A DNA stretch of 64,000 nt, taken from NCBI GenBank assembly GCA_019637995.1, contig JAHBUQ010000001.1:966381-1030380 (forward strand), read 5' to 3'. How positions within the stretch are numbered: the first letter of the stretch is position 1; the number at the start of each line of letters is the position of its first letter. Positions 7,790 to 17,658 of this stretch are shown here, in pieces. Under the pieces are notes generated by a model. That model was given only the letters and a program-made list of their open reading frames with translations. It was not told the DNA's origin and did no database searches. The translations under genes were made by a program, and so were the position numbers. This stretch comes from Ignavibacteriota bacterium (GTDB lineage: Bacteria > Bacteroidota > Ignavibacteria > Kapaibacteriales > UBA2268).

Positions 7790-10700
7790 ATGAAGCACAT
7801 TTTTACAATTATAATTTCATTTTTCATTTTGTCATTATCATCAACATTTTCTCAATACGGGAATTTTCAAATGGATAACGGCAATATAAGAGGTTATTAT
7901 GGGAACAATCCTAATTACGAGGAAACTGTTATTCTAAAACCGCCTGTACCCGGAATTGCAAAAAAGTTGTTTCTATATTTGAGTGGCACTCAGGCAAACC
8001 GGGATACAATCTGGGTTGTTGGTGACCCTACTGATGGCACATTGCCTCCATCTATGTGGTGTCAGTATATAAATACACATAATGCATACGTCATTGATTA
8101 TCCGGGAACTCCCGGATGGTATGAAATTGACTTATCAGGGATTACACCACAGAATGGCAAAGATGGCTTGATGGTAGGCGGAATCAATGCAGTAGCAATT
8201 CAACATATTATTAAGCCGGGAGGACCATATTTTACTTTGGACAGACAAGAGCAGACTGCAGCCACAGCAAATTCTTTCTTAAATGATGTTTATAAACCTA
8301 ATCCTCAATTCTATAACATAGCCGGAACAATTATTTCATTAGCTCAAGGAAGGTATATAGTCAGACTTGAAATGGATTATCAATTCAAAGATAGCGAAGG
8401 TAAACCCGGCGAGAAGCCCGAACCTTCGCTTCCTGATGTAACAGTCCTGCGCGGGCTTGTAAATACAAGCAATACTCCGATTATATCTGAAATGGCTTCA
8501 GTAGCAGATTTTAATCATGATGGTTATGATGATATTGCAATAAAAGGCAGCTACTTTTTAAATAATGGTGATGGCACTTTCGAGAATATTTCATCAAAAA
8601 TTAATGTTAACAATAGCGGTTCAATCTGGGCAGATATTGACAATGATGGCTTTATGGACTTTTATGCAAATCGTGGAGGTGCTAACGACAGAATTTATTG
8701 GGGTAAATCTGACGGAACTTATGAGGAAAGTTCCGAAAATGTTTTCTCAACAGATTCTCCAACAGTTTCTCCATTACTTCTTGATTATGACGGCGATGGA
8801 CTTTTAGATATATTTATTGCTAAAGGTCGCCGTGAGTCAGGTGGTCAGGAAACTTATTTTCAGGATAAATTATACAAAAATCTTGGTAATAGAAAATTTA
8901 GAGATGTTACATTAGAGTCCGGTATTGCTGCGGCTGAACCGGCACCGTTTCTTGATACATGGGGGGCTACGGTTTGCGATTACAATTCGGACGGCAAACC
9001 TGATATTTTTGTAGCAACTTACAGATTAGCTCCTGATTTACTTTACAGAAATAACGGCGATGGCACATTTACAGAGGTTGGCAGGGCAACAGGTGTTCGT
9101 GGTGCACCGACATATTATGATAATTATTTTGGTCATGGAATGGGTGCAGACTGGGGAATGTTGACTTTGGGAGATAATGACCCTGATTTGGTAGTTGGAA
9201 ATCTCAGCCATCCTGATTCTCGCGCATTGTCTTCTAATCCATCACTGGTTTGGGCTAATAATACCGGCGGGAATATTTTTTCTGATGTAACAAGAATGAC
9301 TTCTCTCGGGTTCTACGAAATGAATGCAGGGATTATGGTTGCAGATTTAAACAATGATGCAAGGACTGATATTGTACATGCTCAATATGCATATTATAAA
9401 AAAGGGGATGGGCGTGATAAGAACTCGAGAGTTTATCTGAATGAACACGGTCATGGATTAGCACCTTTTTATCTCAGAGATATCACATGGGAATCAGGTG
9501 CGATTATCCACGGTGCATGGGTACCTGTGAGAGGTGACTTTGATAATAATGGCGGTGTGGATGTATTAATAGCCTCCAGCAATGAAAATGTGAAATTATT
9601 TGATAACCGGTTAACTCGCAGCAACTGGATTGCCTTTAAGCTTAAAGGAGACGGGAAAAATGTTAATCGTGACGGATACGGAAGCTCTGTTTCATTAAAA
9701 ATGGAGGACGGCACACAAAGAATGGCTCAGCTTCCGGGAACTATACTTAATGGCAGAGCAGGACAAAGCAGCAATGACCTTCATTTTGGGTTGAAAAATG
9801 ATGCAATTGTAAAAGAAGTAACCGTTAGATTTCAGGATGGCAAAACTCTTACTTTCGACAGTTTATTTGCGAATGTTAAATATCTAATTGATTATGATGG
9901 CAATATTTCAAATATTACTTCTTATAAGCCAATCCTTATATTACCTGAAAATGGAAGTAAACTTGAAAAAGGTTCCACAGTAATATTTGAAGCACAATTG
10001 CTCGGGAATTACAAAGATTATACTTTTAAATTAATCAGATACTATGATAATCAATATGTCAGTTTTATTAATGGCGAATTACCAAGTGAACCGTCAAGAT
10101 TCATTTCTACTTATTCTACTACGATTCCAGGTATCTATTTCTGGCAAATAATTTTGAAAGATGAAGATGGCAATGAAGTGAGTTCTGATGTCTGGAAATT
10201 TGAAATTATAGAACAAGCACAGCCAATTGTGAAATTATTAATACCGGAAAATAACTCTTCAAATATTTCAAGATTACCGCAATTATCCTGGACAAAAGTT
10301 GAAGGAATGAAAGCTGTTAATATTCAGTTATCAGAGGATAATTCGCTTACAAATTTAGTATTGGATGTTAAAATTGAGTCAGAAGATATGCCTTTATTAT
10401 ATTTGTTAGAAGAACCACTTAAAGCAAATACATTGTATTACTGGAGAGTAAGAGTTGCTGAGGAATTGAAAACTGATGGTGCAACAGATTGGAAGCCTTG
10501 GTCAAATGTATCCAGATTTACGACCGGAGAAGCTACTTCTGTAAATCAATCTAATGAAATCAGATTTGGCTTTACAAATGTATATCCTAATCCTTCTTCA
10601 GGAAATCTGAATATTGAATTTGAAGTGCCTTATTTTGCCAATTTGTCAATAGTTGTGTTTGATACAAACGGCAAATTAATCACAGATATAACTTCAGCAT

Positions 10701-10822
10701 ATTTTGAGCCCGGAGTCCATAATGTTCGATATGACTGTAGTAAACTGCCTTCAGGTGCATACGTCATCAAAATGTCTGATGGAATCAACATAAGAAGCGA
10801 AAAATTAAATATTGTCAGGTAA
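7790..10822 (+). CDS. T9SS-secreted FG-GAP/ASPIC-UnbV (CRTAC1-like) protein
   Basis: A signal peptide (residues 1-21) is followed by an N-terminal beta-rich region, then about 400 residues of FG-GAP/VCBS repeats with calcium-binding-like motifs (DFNHDGYDDIAI, DIDNDGFMDFY, DYDGDGLLDIF, DYNSDGKPDIF, DLNNDARTDIV). An ASPIC/UnbV domain follows near residues 620-700 (NWIAFKLKGDGKNVNRDGYG, then GQSSNDLHFGL). Two fibronectin/Ig-like modules come next (about 715-800 and 815-915). The protein ends in a type IX sorting domain (VYPNPSSGNLNIEF to GAYVIKMSDG). The repeats form a beta-propeller and the protein is probably displayed at the cell surface. The ligand is unknown. AAAGGAA precedes the ATG. Confidence 0.88.
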   Translation: MKHIFTIIISFFILSLSSTFSQYGNFQMDNGNIRGYYGNNPNYEETVILKPPVPGIAKKLFLYLSGTQANRDTIWVVGDPTDGTLPPSMWCQYINTHNAYVIDYPGTPGWYEIDLSGITPQNGKDGLMVGGINAVAIQHIIKPGGPYFTLDRQEQTAATANSFLNDVYKPNPQFYNIAGTIISLAQGRYIVRLEMDYQFKDSEGKPGEKPEPSLPDVTVLRGLVNTSNTPIISEMASVADFNHDGYDDIAIKGSYFLNNGDGTFENISSKINVNNSGSIWADIDNDGFMDFYANRGGANDRIYWGKSDGTYEESSENVFSTDSPTVSPLLLDYDGDGLLDIFIAKGRRESGGQETYFQDKLYKNLGNRKFRDVTLESGIAAAEPAPFLDTWGATVCDYNSDGKPDIFVATYRLAPDLLYRNNGDGTFTEVGRATGVRGAPTYYDNYFGHGMGADWGMLTLGDNDPDLVVGNLSHPDSRALSSNPSLVWANNTGGNIFSDVTRMTSLGFYEMNAGIMVADLNNDARTDIVHAQYAYYKKGDGRDKNSRVYLNEHGHGLAPFYLRDITWESGAIIHGAWVPVRGDFDNNGGVDVLIASSNENVKLFDNRLTRSNWIAFKLKGDGKNVNRDGYGSSVSLKMEDGTQRMAQLPGTILNGRAGQSSNDLHFGLKNDAIVKEVTVRFQDGKTLTFDSLFANVKYLIDYDGNISNITSYKPILILPENGSKLEKGSTVIFEAQLLGNYKDYTFKLIRYYDNQYVSFINGELPSEPSRFISTYSTTIPGIYFWQIILKDEDGNEVSSDVWKFEIIEQAQPIVKLLIPENNSSNISRLPQLSWTKVEGMKAVNIQLSEDNSLTNLVLDVKIESEDMPLLYLLEEPLKANTLYYWRVRVAEELKTDGATDWKPWSNVSRFTTGEATSVNQSNEIRFGFTNVYPNPSSGNLNIEFEVPYFANLSIVVFDTNGKLITDITSAYFEPGVHNVRYDCSKLPSGAYVIKMSDGINIRSEKLNIVR

Positions 10823-10839
10823 AACGGACTAATTTTTGG

Positions 10840-10866
10840 GAGAGTCCAATAACAAGTTGGACTCTC
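10840..10866. terminator. Strong hairpin after the CRTAC1-like gene
   Basis: A perfect 10-bp stem (GAGAGTCCAA and complement) with a 7-base loop lies 18 bases after the stop. No T-run follows, so it may be a factor-dependent or 3'-end-stabilising hairpin rather than an intrinsic terminator. Confidence 0.45.
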
Positions 10867-10991
10867 AGTCTAATTGGTTAATCATTTAGTTTGCATTCTC
10901 GATTTATAAAAAACTTTGAATTGATGAAATCAAAATTCAATATTAAGTAATACAAATCGTTTAATTTAATTTATAATTAATATCTCAGAAA

Positions 10992-12014
10992 ATGGCAAAA
11001 GTACTTGTAACCGGTGGCACCGGATATATCGGCTCTCACACTGCAATAGAACTAATTGGTCTGAATCATGATGTCGTTATAATTGATAATCTTGCAAATT
11101 CCGAAATCAAAACACTTGACAGAATAGAAAAAATTACCGGTATCAGACCGATATTCTATAATGCTGACGTTACAGATTTTGAGCAACTAAATCAAATTTT
11201 TACTGATAATCCTGATATTCATTCAGTTATACATTTTGCAGCATACAAGGCAGTCGGTGAATCGGTAAATTTCCCTTTAATGTATTACACAAATAATATT
11301 GGTGGTTTGCTGAGTTTAATTAAGGTAATGGAAAAATTCAAATGTAAAAATTTGATTTTTTCGTCTTCATGTACTGTATATGGTCAGCCGGATATTCTTC
11401 CTGTAAGCGAGACGACACCCTTGCAGCCAGCAAATTCACCTTATGGCAACACAAAAAAAGTTTGTGAAGATATAATAAAAGATTATATTGAATCAGGCAA
11501 GGAAATGAGAGCAATTCTTTTAAGATATTTTAATCCTGTGGGAGCTCATCCGTGTGGTTTAATCGGAGAACTCCCACAAGGAATACCCAACAATCTGATG
11601 CCATTTATAACTCAAACAGCACTTGGATTAAGAGAAAAACTAATGGTATTCGGAAATGATTATAACACACCCGACGGTACAGCTATACGTGACTATATTC
11701 ACGTAAGCGACCTAGCTGATGCACATATTAAAGCAATTGAATATCTTGATTCAAAACCTGATAATTTTTTGGATATTTTCAATGTTGGTACCGGTGAAGG
11801 ATTTAGTGTTTTACAAGTTATCGAAAGCATCAATAAAGTATTGGACAAGCCTCTTCCCTACCAAATTGTTGACAGAAGAGCAGGCGATATTGAAAAAATT
11901 TGGGCTGATTCAACGAAAGCAAATAATTTTTTAAACTGGAAGCCTAAATATAACCTTGACGATATGACAGCTACATCATACAAATGGGAATTAAATTTAA
12001 GAGCCGATTCATAA
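10992..12014 (+). CDS. galE: UDP-glucose 4-epimerase
   Basis: This enzyme interconverts UDP-glucose and UDP-galactose for cell-wall and exopolysaccharide sugar supply. It is an extended short-chain dehydrogenase of normal length (340). The NAD-binding motif is GGTGYIGSH (residues 7-15). Then come HFAAYKAVGESV, FSSSCTVYG with the catalytic Ser, and the YxxxK pair in SPYGNTK. GalE-specific stretches are RYFNPVGAHPCGLIGE, YNTPDGTAIRDYIHVSDLADAH and FNVGTGEGFSVL. The 3' end overlaps the convergent gene at 12009 by 6 bases. Confidence 0.95.
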   Translation: MAKVLVTGGTGYIGSHTAIELIGLNHDVVIIDNLANSEIKTLDRIEKITGIRPIFYNADVTDFEQLNQIFTDNPDIHSVIHFAAYKAVGESVNFPLMYYTNNIGGLLSLIKVMEKFKCKNLIFSSSCTVYGQPDILPVSETTPLQPANSPYGNTKKVCEDIIKDYIESGKEMRAILLRYFNPVGAHPCGLIGELPQGIPNNLMPFITQTALGLREKLMVFGNDYNTPDGTAIRDYIHVSDLADAHIKAIEYLDSKPDNFLDIFNVGTGEGFSVLQVIESINKVLDKPLPYQIVDRRAGDIEKIWADSTKANNFLNWKPKYNLDDMTATSYKWELNLRADS

Positions 12015-13322
12015 TTTTTTTGAAGAATTCTTATCAGTGTAATGGACGATACCTGCAAAAACTAAGAAAGAGATGATATATCCTGCAAAGGAAATCAAAT
12101 TCACTTTCAAGTCACCATGCCATGTCCAGAGGTCTAAGAGCGGGAAGTCCGAGCCTATAGGAGTCAGAAATGATATTTTGCTTGGAAAATCGTTAGGATA
12201 ATCAGGCGTAGCCCAGAATAAACGCATATTTATGATTTGTAAAACAGTTAGATACCAAAATATTAATTTTGATTTGAATACATCAAATTCACTTGCTATT
12301 CGCATAATCATAATATAAACAACAGGCATTGACCAGTAAACAAGCCTTTCAGTATCCGAGCCTCCTGCCAAACCTAAAATCGCAATTAGTATCATAAAAT
12401 AAGCAGATAATTTATTATTTTTCATATAAATATATGCATACTTCCATTTGTAAATAACAATAAACAGAACAGGACCAAATGCTAAAAGCCATGAGTGTAA
12501 ATACATAAATAATGACTTTCTGTAAATCCAGCTAAATGCTGAGTTAACAAATGAATATGATGAACTGCTTTCTACAAGAAATCGAATAATAATAATTCCC
12601 GCTATTCCGGACAAAAACGGAATTAAACCTGATTTATCAGTAAATTTGATAATAGGTAAATAACTTAATAATTTATTTTTTGTTAAATTATTATCTCTCT
12701 TTGAAACACTGATACTTGCAAGAATAAATACTAAGGCAGGAATTAACCCGATTTCTCTGACAAAAACTGAAATGAAAGTGAGAATCGAGAACAAAATGAT
12801 ACTGAATTTTTTATTTCCGGAATTACTAAAAATATTGTAAAGCACTATCAGCAAAATCAATGTGAGCAGAACTGATACAGGATCAGAATGCACAGGATAA
12901 AACCACGACAATCTCAGAGGAGAATGCCAGGCACCCGCAAACAAAAAGACCGGAATTATACGATGATAAATATTTTTGAAATAGAGACTAAGCCAAAATA
13001 ATAGTGCAAAAGGAATAAGAGAACCTGCTGTAATATTTACAATCCTGAACCCATACAGAATATCATCCGGAGATACAATAGATGCAAGAAATGGAGTTCC
13101 GACACGATAAACAAAAGGAGCTCTTGCAGTTGGTGTATTGCCTTTAGCAAAATCTTCAGCTATCTTGTGATATTCAACACCATCGAAACCACTGCCTTCA
13201 TTATAAGTGATTTCATTTTGAAAATGATAAGACAAAACGTTTACGGCAATAACCAACAAGGCTGTGATTATAATCTCAAGCCCAGTCGGAAACCTACCAA
13301 CTTTTTGTCCAAATATTGACAT
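12009..13322 (-). CDS. Polytopic membrane protein, GT-C glycosyltransferase-like
   Basis: I do not recognise a named family. The protein has about ten to twelve hydrophobic helices. After the first helix there is a large loop with acidic residues (NEGSGFDGVEYHKIAEDF) and FVYRVGTPFL, the layout seen in GT-C (ArnT/PMT-like) transferases, where an Asp or Glu in the first loop is catalytic. No strong motif allows a firmer call. It follows the thiolase gene by one base, so it is probably transcribed with paaI-like and thiolase genes, although no shared pathway is obvious. It overlaps galE convergently. Confidence 0.6.
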   Translation of the reverse strand: MSIFGQKVGRFPTGLEIIITALLVIAVNVLSYHFQNEITYNEGSGFDGVEYHKIAEDFAKGNTPTARAPFVYRVGTPFLASIVSPDDILYGFRIVNITAGSLIPFALLFWLSLYFKNIYHRIIPVFLFAGAWHSPLRLSWFYPVHSDPVSVLLTLILLIVLYNIFSNSGNKKFSIILFSILTFISVFVREIGLIPALVFILASISVSKRDNNLTKNKLLSYLPIIKFTDKSGLIPFLSGIAGIIIIRFLVESSSSYSFVNSAFSWIYRKSLFMYLHSWLLAFGPVLFIVIYKWKYAYIYMKNNKLSAYFMILIAILGLAGGSDTERLVYWSMPVVYIMIMRIASEFDVFKSKLIFWYLTVLQIINMRLFWATPDYPNDFPSKISFLTPIGSDFPLLDLWTWHGDLKVNLISFAGYIISFLVFAGIVHYTDKNSSKKL

Positions 13323-13323
13323 C

Positions 13324-14544
13324 TTAAGTTACATTTTCAATAATTACAGCATAGCCCTGCCCCACTCCAATACACATTGTACAAAGGGCATACTTTAAGT
13401 TTCTTAGCCTGAGTTCATAAGCAGCAGTTGTCAGCAATCTTGCTCCTGACATTCCGAGGGGATGACCAAGAGCAATAGCGCCGCCATTTGGGTTAATTCT
13501 CGGGTCATCATCATCAAAACCCCAGCTGCGAATGCATGCAAGCCCCTGTGCTGCGAATGCTTCATTAAGCTCAATAATATCAATATCATTAAAAGTCAAT
13601 CCTGCCTTTGCAAGTGCTTTAATTGATGCTTTCACAGGACCAATTCCCATAATTCTCGGCTCTACTCCAACTACTGCAGAAGATACAATTCTTGCAATTG
13701 GTTTTAGATTATGTAATTTTGCGGATTCATCATCAGCAATTAAAAGAGCAGCAGCTCCATCATTCACACCCGATGAGTTGCCTGCAGTAACGCTGCCTAT
13801 TGATTTGAAAGCAGGTTTGAGCCTGGCAAGAGCTTCAATAGTTGTTTCAGGTCTTATGAACTCATCATCTTTAAATATAATGGGTTCACCCTTTCTCTGA
13901 GGAATTTCTACCGGTACAATTTCAATATTAAACCTTCCATCAGCTCTTGCATTCGTAGCTTTCATCTGAGAATTATAAGCAAACAAATCCTGAGATTCCC
14001 GGTCAACATTATACTGCTCTGCTACATTCTCGGCAGTTTCTCCCATAGTATCGGTCCCATACTGAGCTTTAAGCTTTGAATTCGGAAATCTCCAGCCGAT
14101 TGTTGTGTCATAAATCTCAGGTACTCTTCCGAAAGCTGTATCACTTTTAGCCATTACAAAAGGAGCACGACTCATACTTTCTACACCACCGGCAATAAAC
14201 AGAGAACCATCCCCGGATTGAACTGCTCTTGATGCATTAATTACAGCCGACATACCCGAAGCACAAAGTCTGTTAACGGTTTCACCCGGAACTGTATACG
14301 GCAAACCTGCAAGAAGCAGTGCCATACGGGCAATGTCGCGATTATCTTCGCCTGCCTGATTAGCACACCCAAGGATAACATCATCTATTGCTTCAGGGTC
14401 TAAATCCGGATTTCTATTGATTAGTGCATTGATAGCAATTGCAGCCATATCATCAGGTCTTACAGGTGATAAGGCACCACCATACTTACCGATAGGGGTT
14501 CTTACTGCATCACAAATATATGCTGATTTAGTAGTATTACTCAT
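13324..14544 (-). CDS. Thiolase, acetyl-CoA C-acyltransferase (PcaF/FadA type)
   Basis: Thiolases condense or cleave acyl-CoA with acetyl-CoA. All catalytic motifs are present: the nucleophilic Cys 94 in NRLCASGMSAV, His 361 in GGAIALGHPLGMSGAR, and Cys 391 in CMCIGVGQG. The 406-residue length and the N-terminal ICDAVRTPIGKYGGALS are nearest to the degradative (PaaJ/PcaF/FadA) branch. It overlaps the upstream PaaI-like thioesterase gene by 8 bases, so the two are translationally coupled. A role in fatty-acid or aromatic acyl-CoA breakdown is an inference from that pairing. Confidence 0.9.
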   Translation of the reverse strand: MSNTTKSAYICDAVRTPIGKYGGALSPVRPDDMAAIAINALINRNPDLDPEAIDDVILGCANQAGEDNRDIARMALLLAGLPYTVPGETVNRLCASGMSAVINASRAVQSGDGSLFIAGGVESMSRAPFVMAKSDTAFGRVPEIYDTTIGWRFPNSKLKAQYGTDTMGETAENVAEQYNVDRESQDLFAYNSQMKATNARADGRFNIEIVPVEIPQRKGEPIIFKDDEFIRPETTIEALARLKPAFKSIGSVTAGNSSGVNDGAAALLIADDESAKLHNLKPIARIVSSAVVGVEPRIMGIGPVKASIKALAKAGLTFNDIDIIELNEAFAAQGLACIRSWGFDDDDPRINPNGGAIALGHPLGMSGARLLTTAAYELRLRNLKYALCTMCIGVGQGYAVIIENVT

Positions 14545-14977
14545 TACTAATTACCGTATTATTGATTAAAAATTCTTTTTCAGTTCTGTAAACTGTTCCT
14601 CTGAAAACGCCAATCATAACACCATGTTGGTTTTTTATAAACACATCATAAATACCAATTTTATTTGTGATTGTAATTTCCACCGATTCAGCAGTCAGAA
14701 TATCGCCTACTTTTGATGATTCTGGATAGCTCATTTTGGCATTAAGCGAAACTGAAATTCTGCCATAAGAATTTGCTGCAAAAGCAAGACATGAATCAGC
14801 CAATGAGTAGCTAACTCCGCCGTGCAGAATATCAAATCCGTTGAGCATATCATCGCGTACCAACATCTCGAGTTTGGAATAGCCTTCAGATATTTCTATT
14901 ATTTTAATACCCAGATGCTTACTAAACCTATCTCCTGAGAACATCTGATTTACTATTTGATTTGATTTTGCCAGCAT
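14537..14977 (-). CDS. PaaI-like hotdog-fold acyl-CoA thioesterase
   Basis: This 146-residue hotdog protein resembles PaaI phenylacetyl-CoA-pathway thioesterases: FSKHLGIKIIEISEGYSKLEM, then NGFDILHGGVSYSLADSCLAFAANS with the HGG/D active-site region, and SVSLNAKMSYPESSKVGDILTA. It would hydrolyse acyl-CoA thioesters in the cytoplasm, releasing CoA from dead-end intermediates. It is first in a three-gene minus-strand unit with the thiolase (8-base overlap) and the membrane protein. No good ribosome site precedes the ATG. Confidence 0.82.
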   Translation of the reverse strand: MLAKSNQIVNQMFSGDRFSKHLGIKIIEISEGYSKLEMLVRDDMLNGFDILHGGVSYSLADSCLAFAANSYGRISVSLNAKMSYPESSKVGDILTAESVEITITNKIGIYDVFIKNQHGVMIGVFRGTVYRTEKEFLINNTVISNE

Positions 14978-15111
14978 TTAGTACAAAGGAATTTTACATA
15001 ATTTGGTATTGACGAATAAAAAACTCAATATTTTTTAATTAAAACTAATCAAGCACTAATGAAAGAATCAATACGTCATTATTTTTATGTATCATAAACA
15101 TATTTATCATA

Positions 15112-15960
15112 ATGAAAAACCTATTAAATCAAGTAATAAATATTTCAAAAAATCCGTCTGTCAGTATAATATTAAATACTCACAGAACCAAGCCCGATAA
15201 TATGAAAGACCAAACTCTACTGAAGAATTTAATTAAAGAAGCAGAAACAAGACTCTTGGAAAATTATGACAAAAAATTGGCTCAAATCTTAATTGAAAAA
15301 TGCAATGAATTAAGTGATTCTATTGACCACAATTATAATCTCGAAAGTTTAGTTTTATTTGTTAGTGAGGATTTTGCAGATTTCACAAGACTTCCTGTTG
15401 AAGTAGAAAATCGTGTTATAATTGATAATAATTTCGCAACACGAGATTTAGTAAGAGCATTACATTATGAAACTTCATACTTTGTTCTGGCTCTGAGTCG
15501 TGATAAAGCAAGGCTTATTTTAGCACATACCGATAAAGTAGTAGAAGAAATTACCGAAGGATTTCCTTTCGACAACACTCTTTATACAACAGATAAAATA
15601 AAATTATCGTCTTCAAAGGGTCAGGATAATTTGATTGAAGAATTTTTCAACAGAATAGACAAAAATTTGAATGAAATCAACAAAGAGAATAACTATCCTG
15701 TAATTTTAGCTACTGAAAGCAGAAATTACGACAATTTTATTAAAGTAGCTGATAAAAAAGAAATGATTGTTGGTCAAATTAATAAAAATTGGGACAATGA
15801 TGAAGCCCATAACATAGTGCCTGAAGCATGGCAACAAATGAAATCATATCTTTCAGAAAGAAATAATGAACGAGTTTCAGAACTAAAAATTGCTGTCAGC
15901 ACGGGAAAATTTTTAAGCGATATAACTGATATTTGGAATGCTGTAAATCAAGGACGCTGA
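15112..15960 (+). CDS. BaeRF-type release-factor-like protein, N-terminal part (stopped by in-frame TGA)
   Basis: The protein matches bacterial archaeo-eukaryotic release-factor-like (BaeRF) proteins: NPSVSIILNTHRTKPDN at the start, LKNLIKEAETRLLE, DFADFTRLPVEVENRV, FATRDLVRALHYE, and a C-terminal eRF1 domain-3-like segment. Its reading is cut at 15958-15960 by TGA inside a conserved stretch (FLSDITDIWNAVNQGR, stop, KTLFVKKGYF). The same frame then continues to 16179 with the expected C-terminal end. Relatives usually have Gly at this position, so GGA to TGA is the simplest change. The role of the family in ribosome rescue or stress is only predicted. Confidence 0.75.
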   Translation: MKNLLNQVINISKNPSVSIILNTHRTKPDNMKDQTLLKNLIKEAETRLLENYDKKLAQILIEKCNELSDSIDHNYNLESLVLFVSEDFADFTRLPVEVENRVIIDNNFATRDLVRALHYETSYFVLALSRDKARLILAHTDKVVEEITEGFPFDNTLYTTDKIKLSSSKGQDNLIEEFFNRIDKNLNEINKENNYPVILATESRNYDNFIKVADKKEMIVGQINKNWDNDEAHNIVPEAWQQMKSYLSERNNERVSELKIAVSTGKFLSDITDIWNAVNQGR

Positions 15961-16179
15961 AAAACACTTTTTGTGAAAAAGGGATATTTTCAACAGGCTG
16001 AAATTTCAAATGGCTCAGTCAAATTATTGGATGGCAAAATTTCAGACGGCATCAATTTCATTAATGATATAATAGATGAAATGATTGAAATAAATCTTAA
16101 ATTTGGCGGTGATACAGTCTTCCTTGAGGGCGATGAATTATCAGATTTTCAGAGTATTGCGTCAACAGTACGTTTTTAA
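15961..16179 (+). pseudogene. C-terminal remainder of the BaeRF-type gene after the in-frame stop
   Basis: Codons continue in the same frame as 15112-15960 directly after the TGA. The segment encodes KTLFVKKGYFQQAEI, IIDEMIEINLKFGGDTVFLEG and IASTVRF, which match the usual BaeRF C-terminus (VVF near the end and a final RY/RF). A GTG at 15973 could start separate translation, but there is no ribosome site. It is best read as part of one interrupted 355-codon gene. Confidence 0.7.
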
Positions 16180-16267
16180 TTTGAAATGTTTAAATTAACA
16201 TAATTATGAAACATTTTTTTTTCTTATTCGTTTAGTTATCGTTGTTAAACTAATCCGGTAAATTTTT

Positions 16268-16849
16268 ATGACTTTTTTAAAAAATCTTTTATTACTAACT
16301 ATTGCAGTATCTATAATTATGATAACATCAAATGAAAGTGCTGAAGCACAATCAAATCCAAGATACGAAATGACAGTATCTCAAAAAGGTGAAGTAATCG
16401 GCACTATTATTTTAGAGCTTTTCCCCGATAAAGCACCAAAGCACGTGAAAAATTTTGACAGTCTCGTAGCAGCTAAATTTTATGATGGCTTAGCTTTCCA
16501 TAGAGTAATCCCCGGATTTATGATTCAGGGTGGTGACCCAAATACTAAAGACAAGCCAAGAGAAACTTGGGGTATGGGCGCTCCCGGGCAAACTCGCGTA
16601 CCGGCTGAATTCAATGACACTAAGCATGTAAAAGGCATTTTGTCTGCAGCAAGAACTCAAGACCCGAACAGTGCAACTTCTCAGTTTTTCCTAATGCATG
16701 GAACATCACCTCATCTTGACGGTCAGTACACAGCTTACGGCAAAGCTGTTTCAGGTCTTGAAGTTATTGATTTAGTAGCTAATACTAAAAGAGATGCAAA
16801 AGATAACCCACTTGAAAAAGTTACTTTCTCTATCAAAAAAATTAAGTAA
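16268..16849 (+). CDS. Exported cyclophilin-type peptidyl-prolyl isomerase
   Basis: This enzyme catalyses proline cis-trans isomerisation during folding. A signal peptide (residues 1-28, ending SAEAQ) points to the periplasm. The cyclophilin core is intact: FHRVIPGFMIQGGDP with the catalytic Arg, GILSAARTQDPNSATSQFFLMHG, and LDGQYTAYGKAVSGLEVID. Length 193 is normal for a single-domain exported cyclophilin. A G-U-containing terminator follows directly. Confidence 0.92.
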   Translation: MTFLKNLLLLTIAVSIIMITSNESAEAQSNPRYEMTVSQKGEVIGTIILELFPDKAPKHVKNFDSLVAAKFYDGLAFHRVIPGFMIQGGDPNTKDKPRETWGMGAPGQTRVPAEFNDTKHVKGILSAARTQDPNSATSQFFLMHGTSPHLDGQYTAYGKAVSGLEVIDLVANTKRDAKDNPLEKVTFSIKKIK

Positions 16850-16875
16850 ATTTTTCTGACTTATAGATTTTCTGA

Positions 16876-16916
16876 AAAATGGGCTTCGTCACTTTAGATG
16901 AAGTCCATTTTCTTTT
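16876..16916 (+). terminator. Terminator after the cyclophilin gene
   Basis: A 15-bp stem (16876-16890 with 16897-16911, two G-U pairs) and 6-base loop end in a T-rich tract. Confidence 0.7.
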
Positions 16917-16963
16917 AAGTATTATACTCGGAATTTGCAATAAAGTTGAACAAAATTATTTTT

Positions 16964-16993
16964 AAAAAAAGGCTATCTCCTCATGAGATAGCC
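16964..16993 (-). terminator. Terminator of the minus-strand VOC gene
   Basis: On the minus strand a perfect 9-bp stem (GGCTATCTC and complement, loop of 5) is followed by seven T. Confidence 0.75.
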
Positions 16994-17034
16994 CCAAAAA
17001 GAGCTTTTGAGCAGTGTGATTTGATTTCACTTAT

Positions 17035-17496
17035 TTAATCTGATAATACGGCTATAACATCATCAGGTGCCTGCACAAGTTCAACTAATACGCCTTCTGA
17101 GCAAAGCGGAAACTCTTCGTTACCTTTAGGATGAATAAAGCAAACATCAAATCCGGCAGCACCTTTTCTTATGCCACCAGGAGTAAATCTCACACCTTGT
17201 GCAGTAAGCCAATCTACAGCTGATTTCAAATCATCAATCCACAGACCGATATGATTAAGCTGAGGTTCGTGTACTTTTGGTTTCTTTTCAGCATCAAGAG
17301 GCTGCATCAGGTCAACTTCGACAGCATAAGGACCTTTACCCATACGTAAAATATCTTCATCAACATTTTCAGAGGCACTTGAAAAAGTATGAACTTTCTC
17401 CAAACCCATTATATTTACCCAGAAATTCGATAATTTACCTTTGTCAAGTCCGCCGATTGCTACTTGCTGGATACCTAAAACTTTAAATGGTCTCAT
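17035..17496 (-). CDS. VOC-family (glyoxalase-like) protein
   Basis: This is a single vicinal-oxygen-chelate protein with two beta-alpha-beta-beta-beta modules: [30 protein letters not shown], and [29 protein letters not shown] followed by the metal-ligand-like end LVELVQAP. It resembles lactoylglutathione lyase and methylmalonyl-CoA epimerase, but the reaction cannot be assigned. I place the start at 17496 (MRPFKVLG) rather than at an upstream in-frame ATG (17526), because a TAACTTTG -7 box at 17524-17531 would start the transcript downstream of the earlier codon. Confidence 0.8.
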   Translation of the reverse strand: MRPFKVLGIQQVAIGGLDKGKLSNFWVNIMGLEKVHTFSSASENVDEDILRMGKGPYAVEVDLMQPLDAEKKPKVHEPQLNHIGLWIDDLKSAVDWLTAQGVRFTPGGIRKGAAGFDVCFIHPKGNEEFPLCSEGVLVELVQAPDDVIAVLSD

Positions 17497-17658
17497 AATT
17501 TCAATCTTTATTTTTAAAAAATACAAAGTTACATTTTCAAATTTAATAAATTTTATTGAAATTTTAGCAATATAATGTGAAAAGTGAAATTTAAATTTTC
17601 ATTTTTTATCTACAATTCTCCCAATAAAAGAAATTTTTCGCAAGTGTAATGAAATAAG

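Noticed and set aside
15958..15960. UGA as sense codon (Gly or selenocysteine) in the BaeRF-type gene
   Set aside because: Many genes in the window end cleanly at TGA, including overlapping ATGA pairs. I see no selenocysteine hairpin after the codon, and relatives have Gly rather than Cys there.
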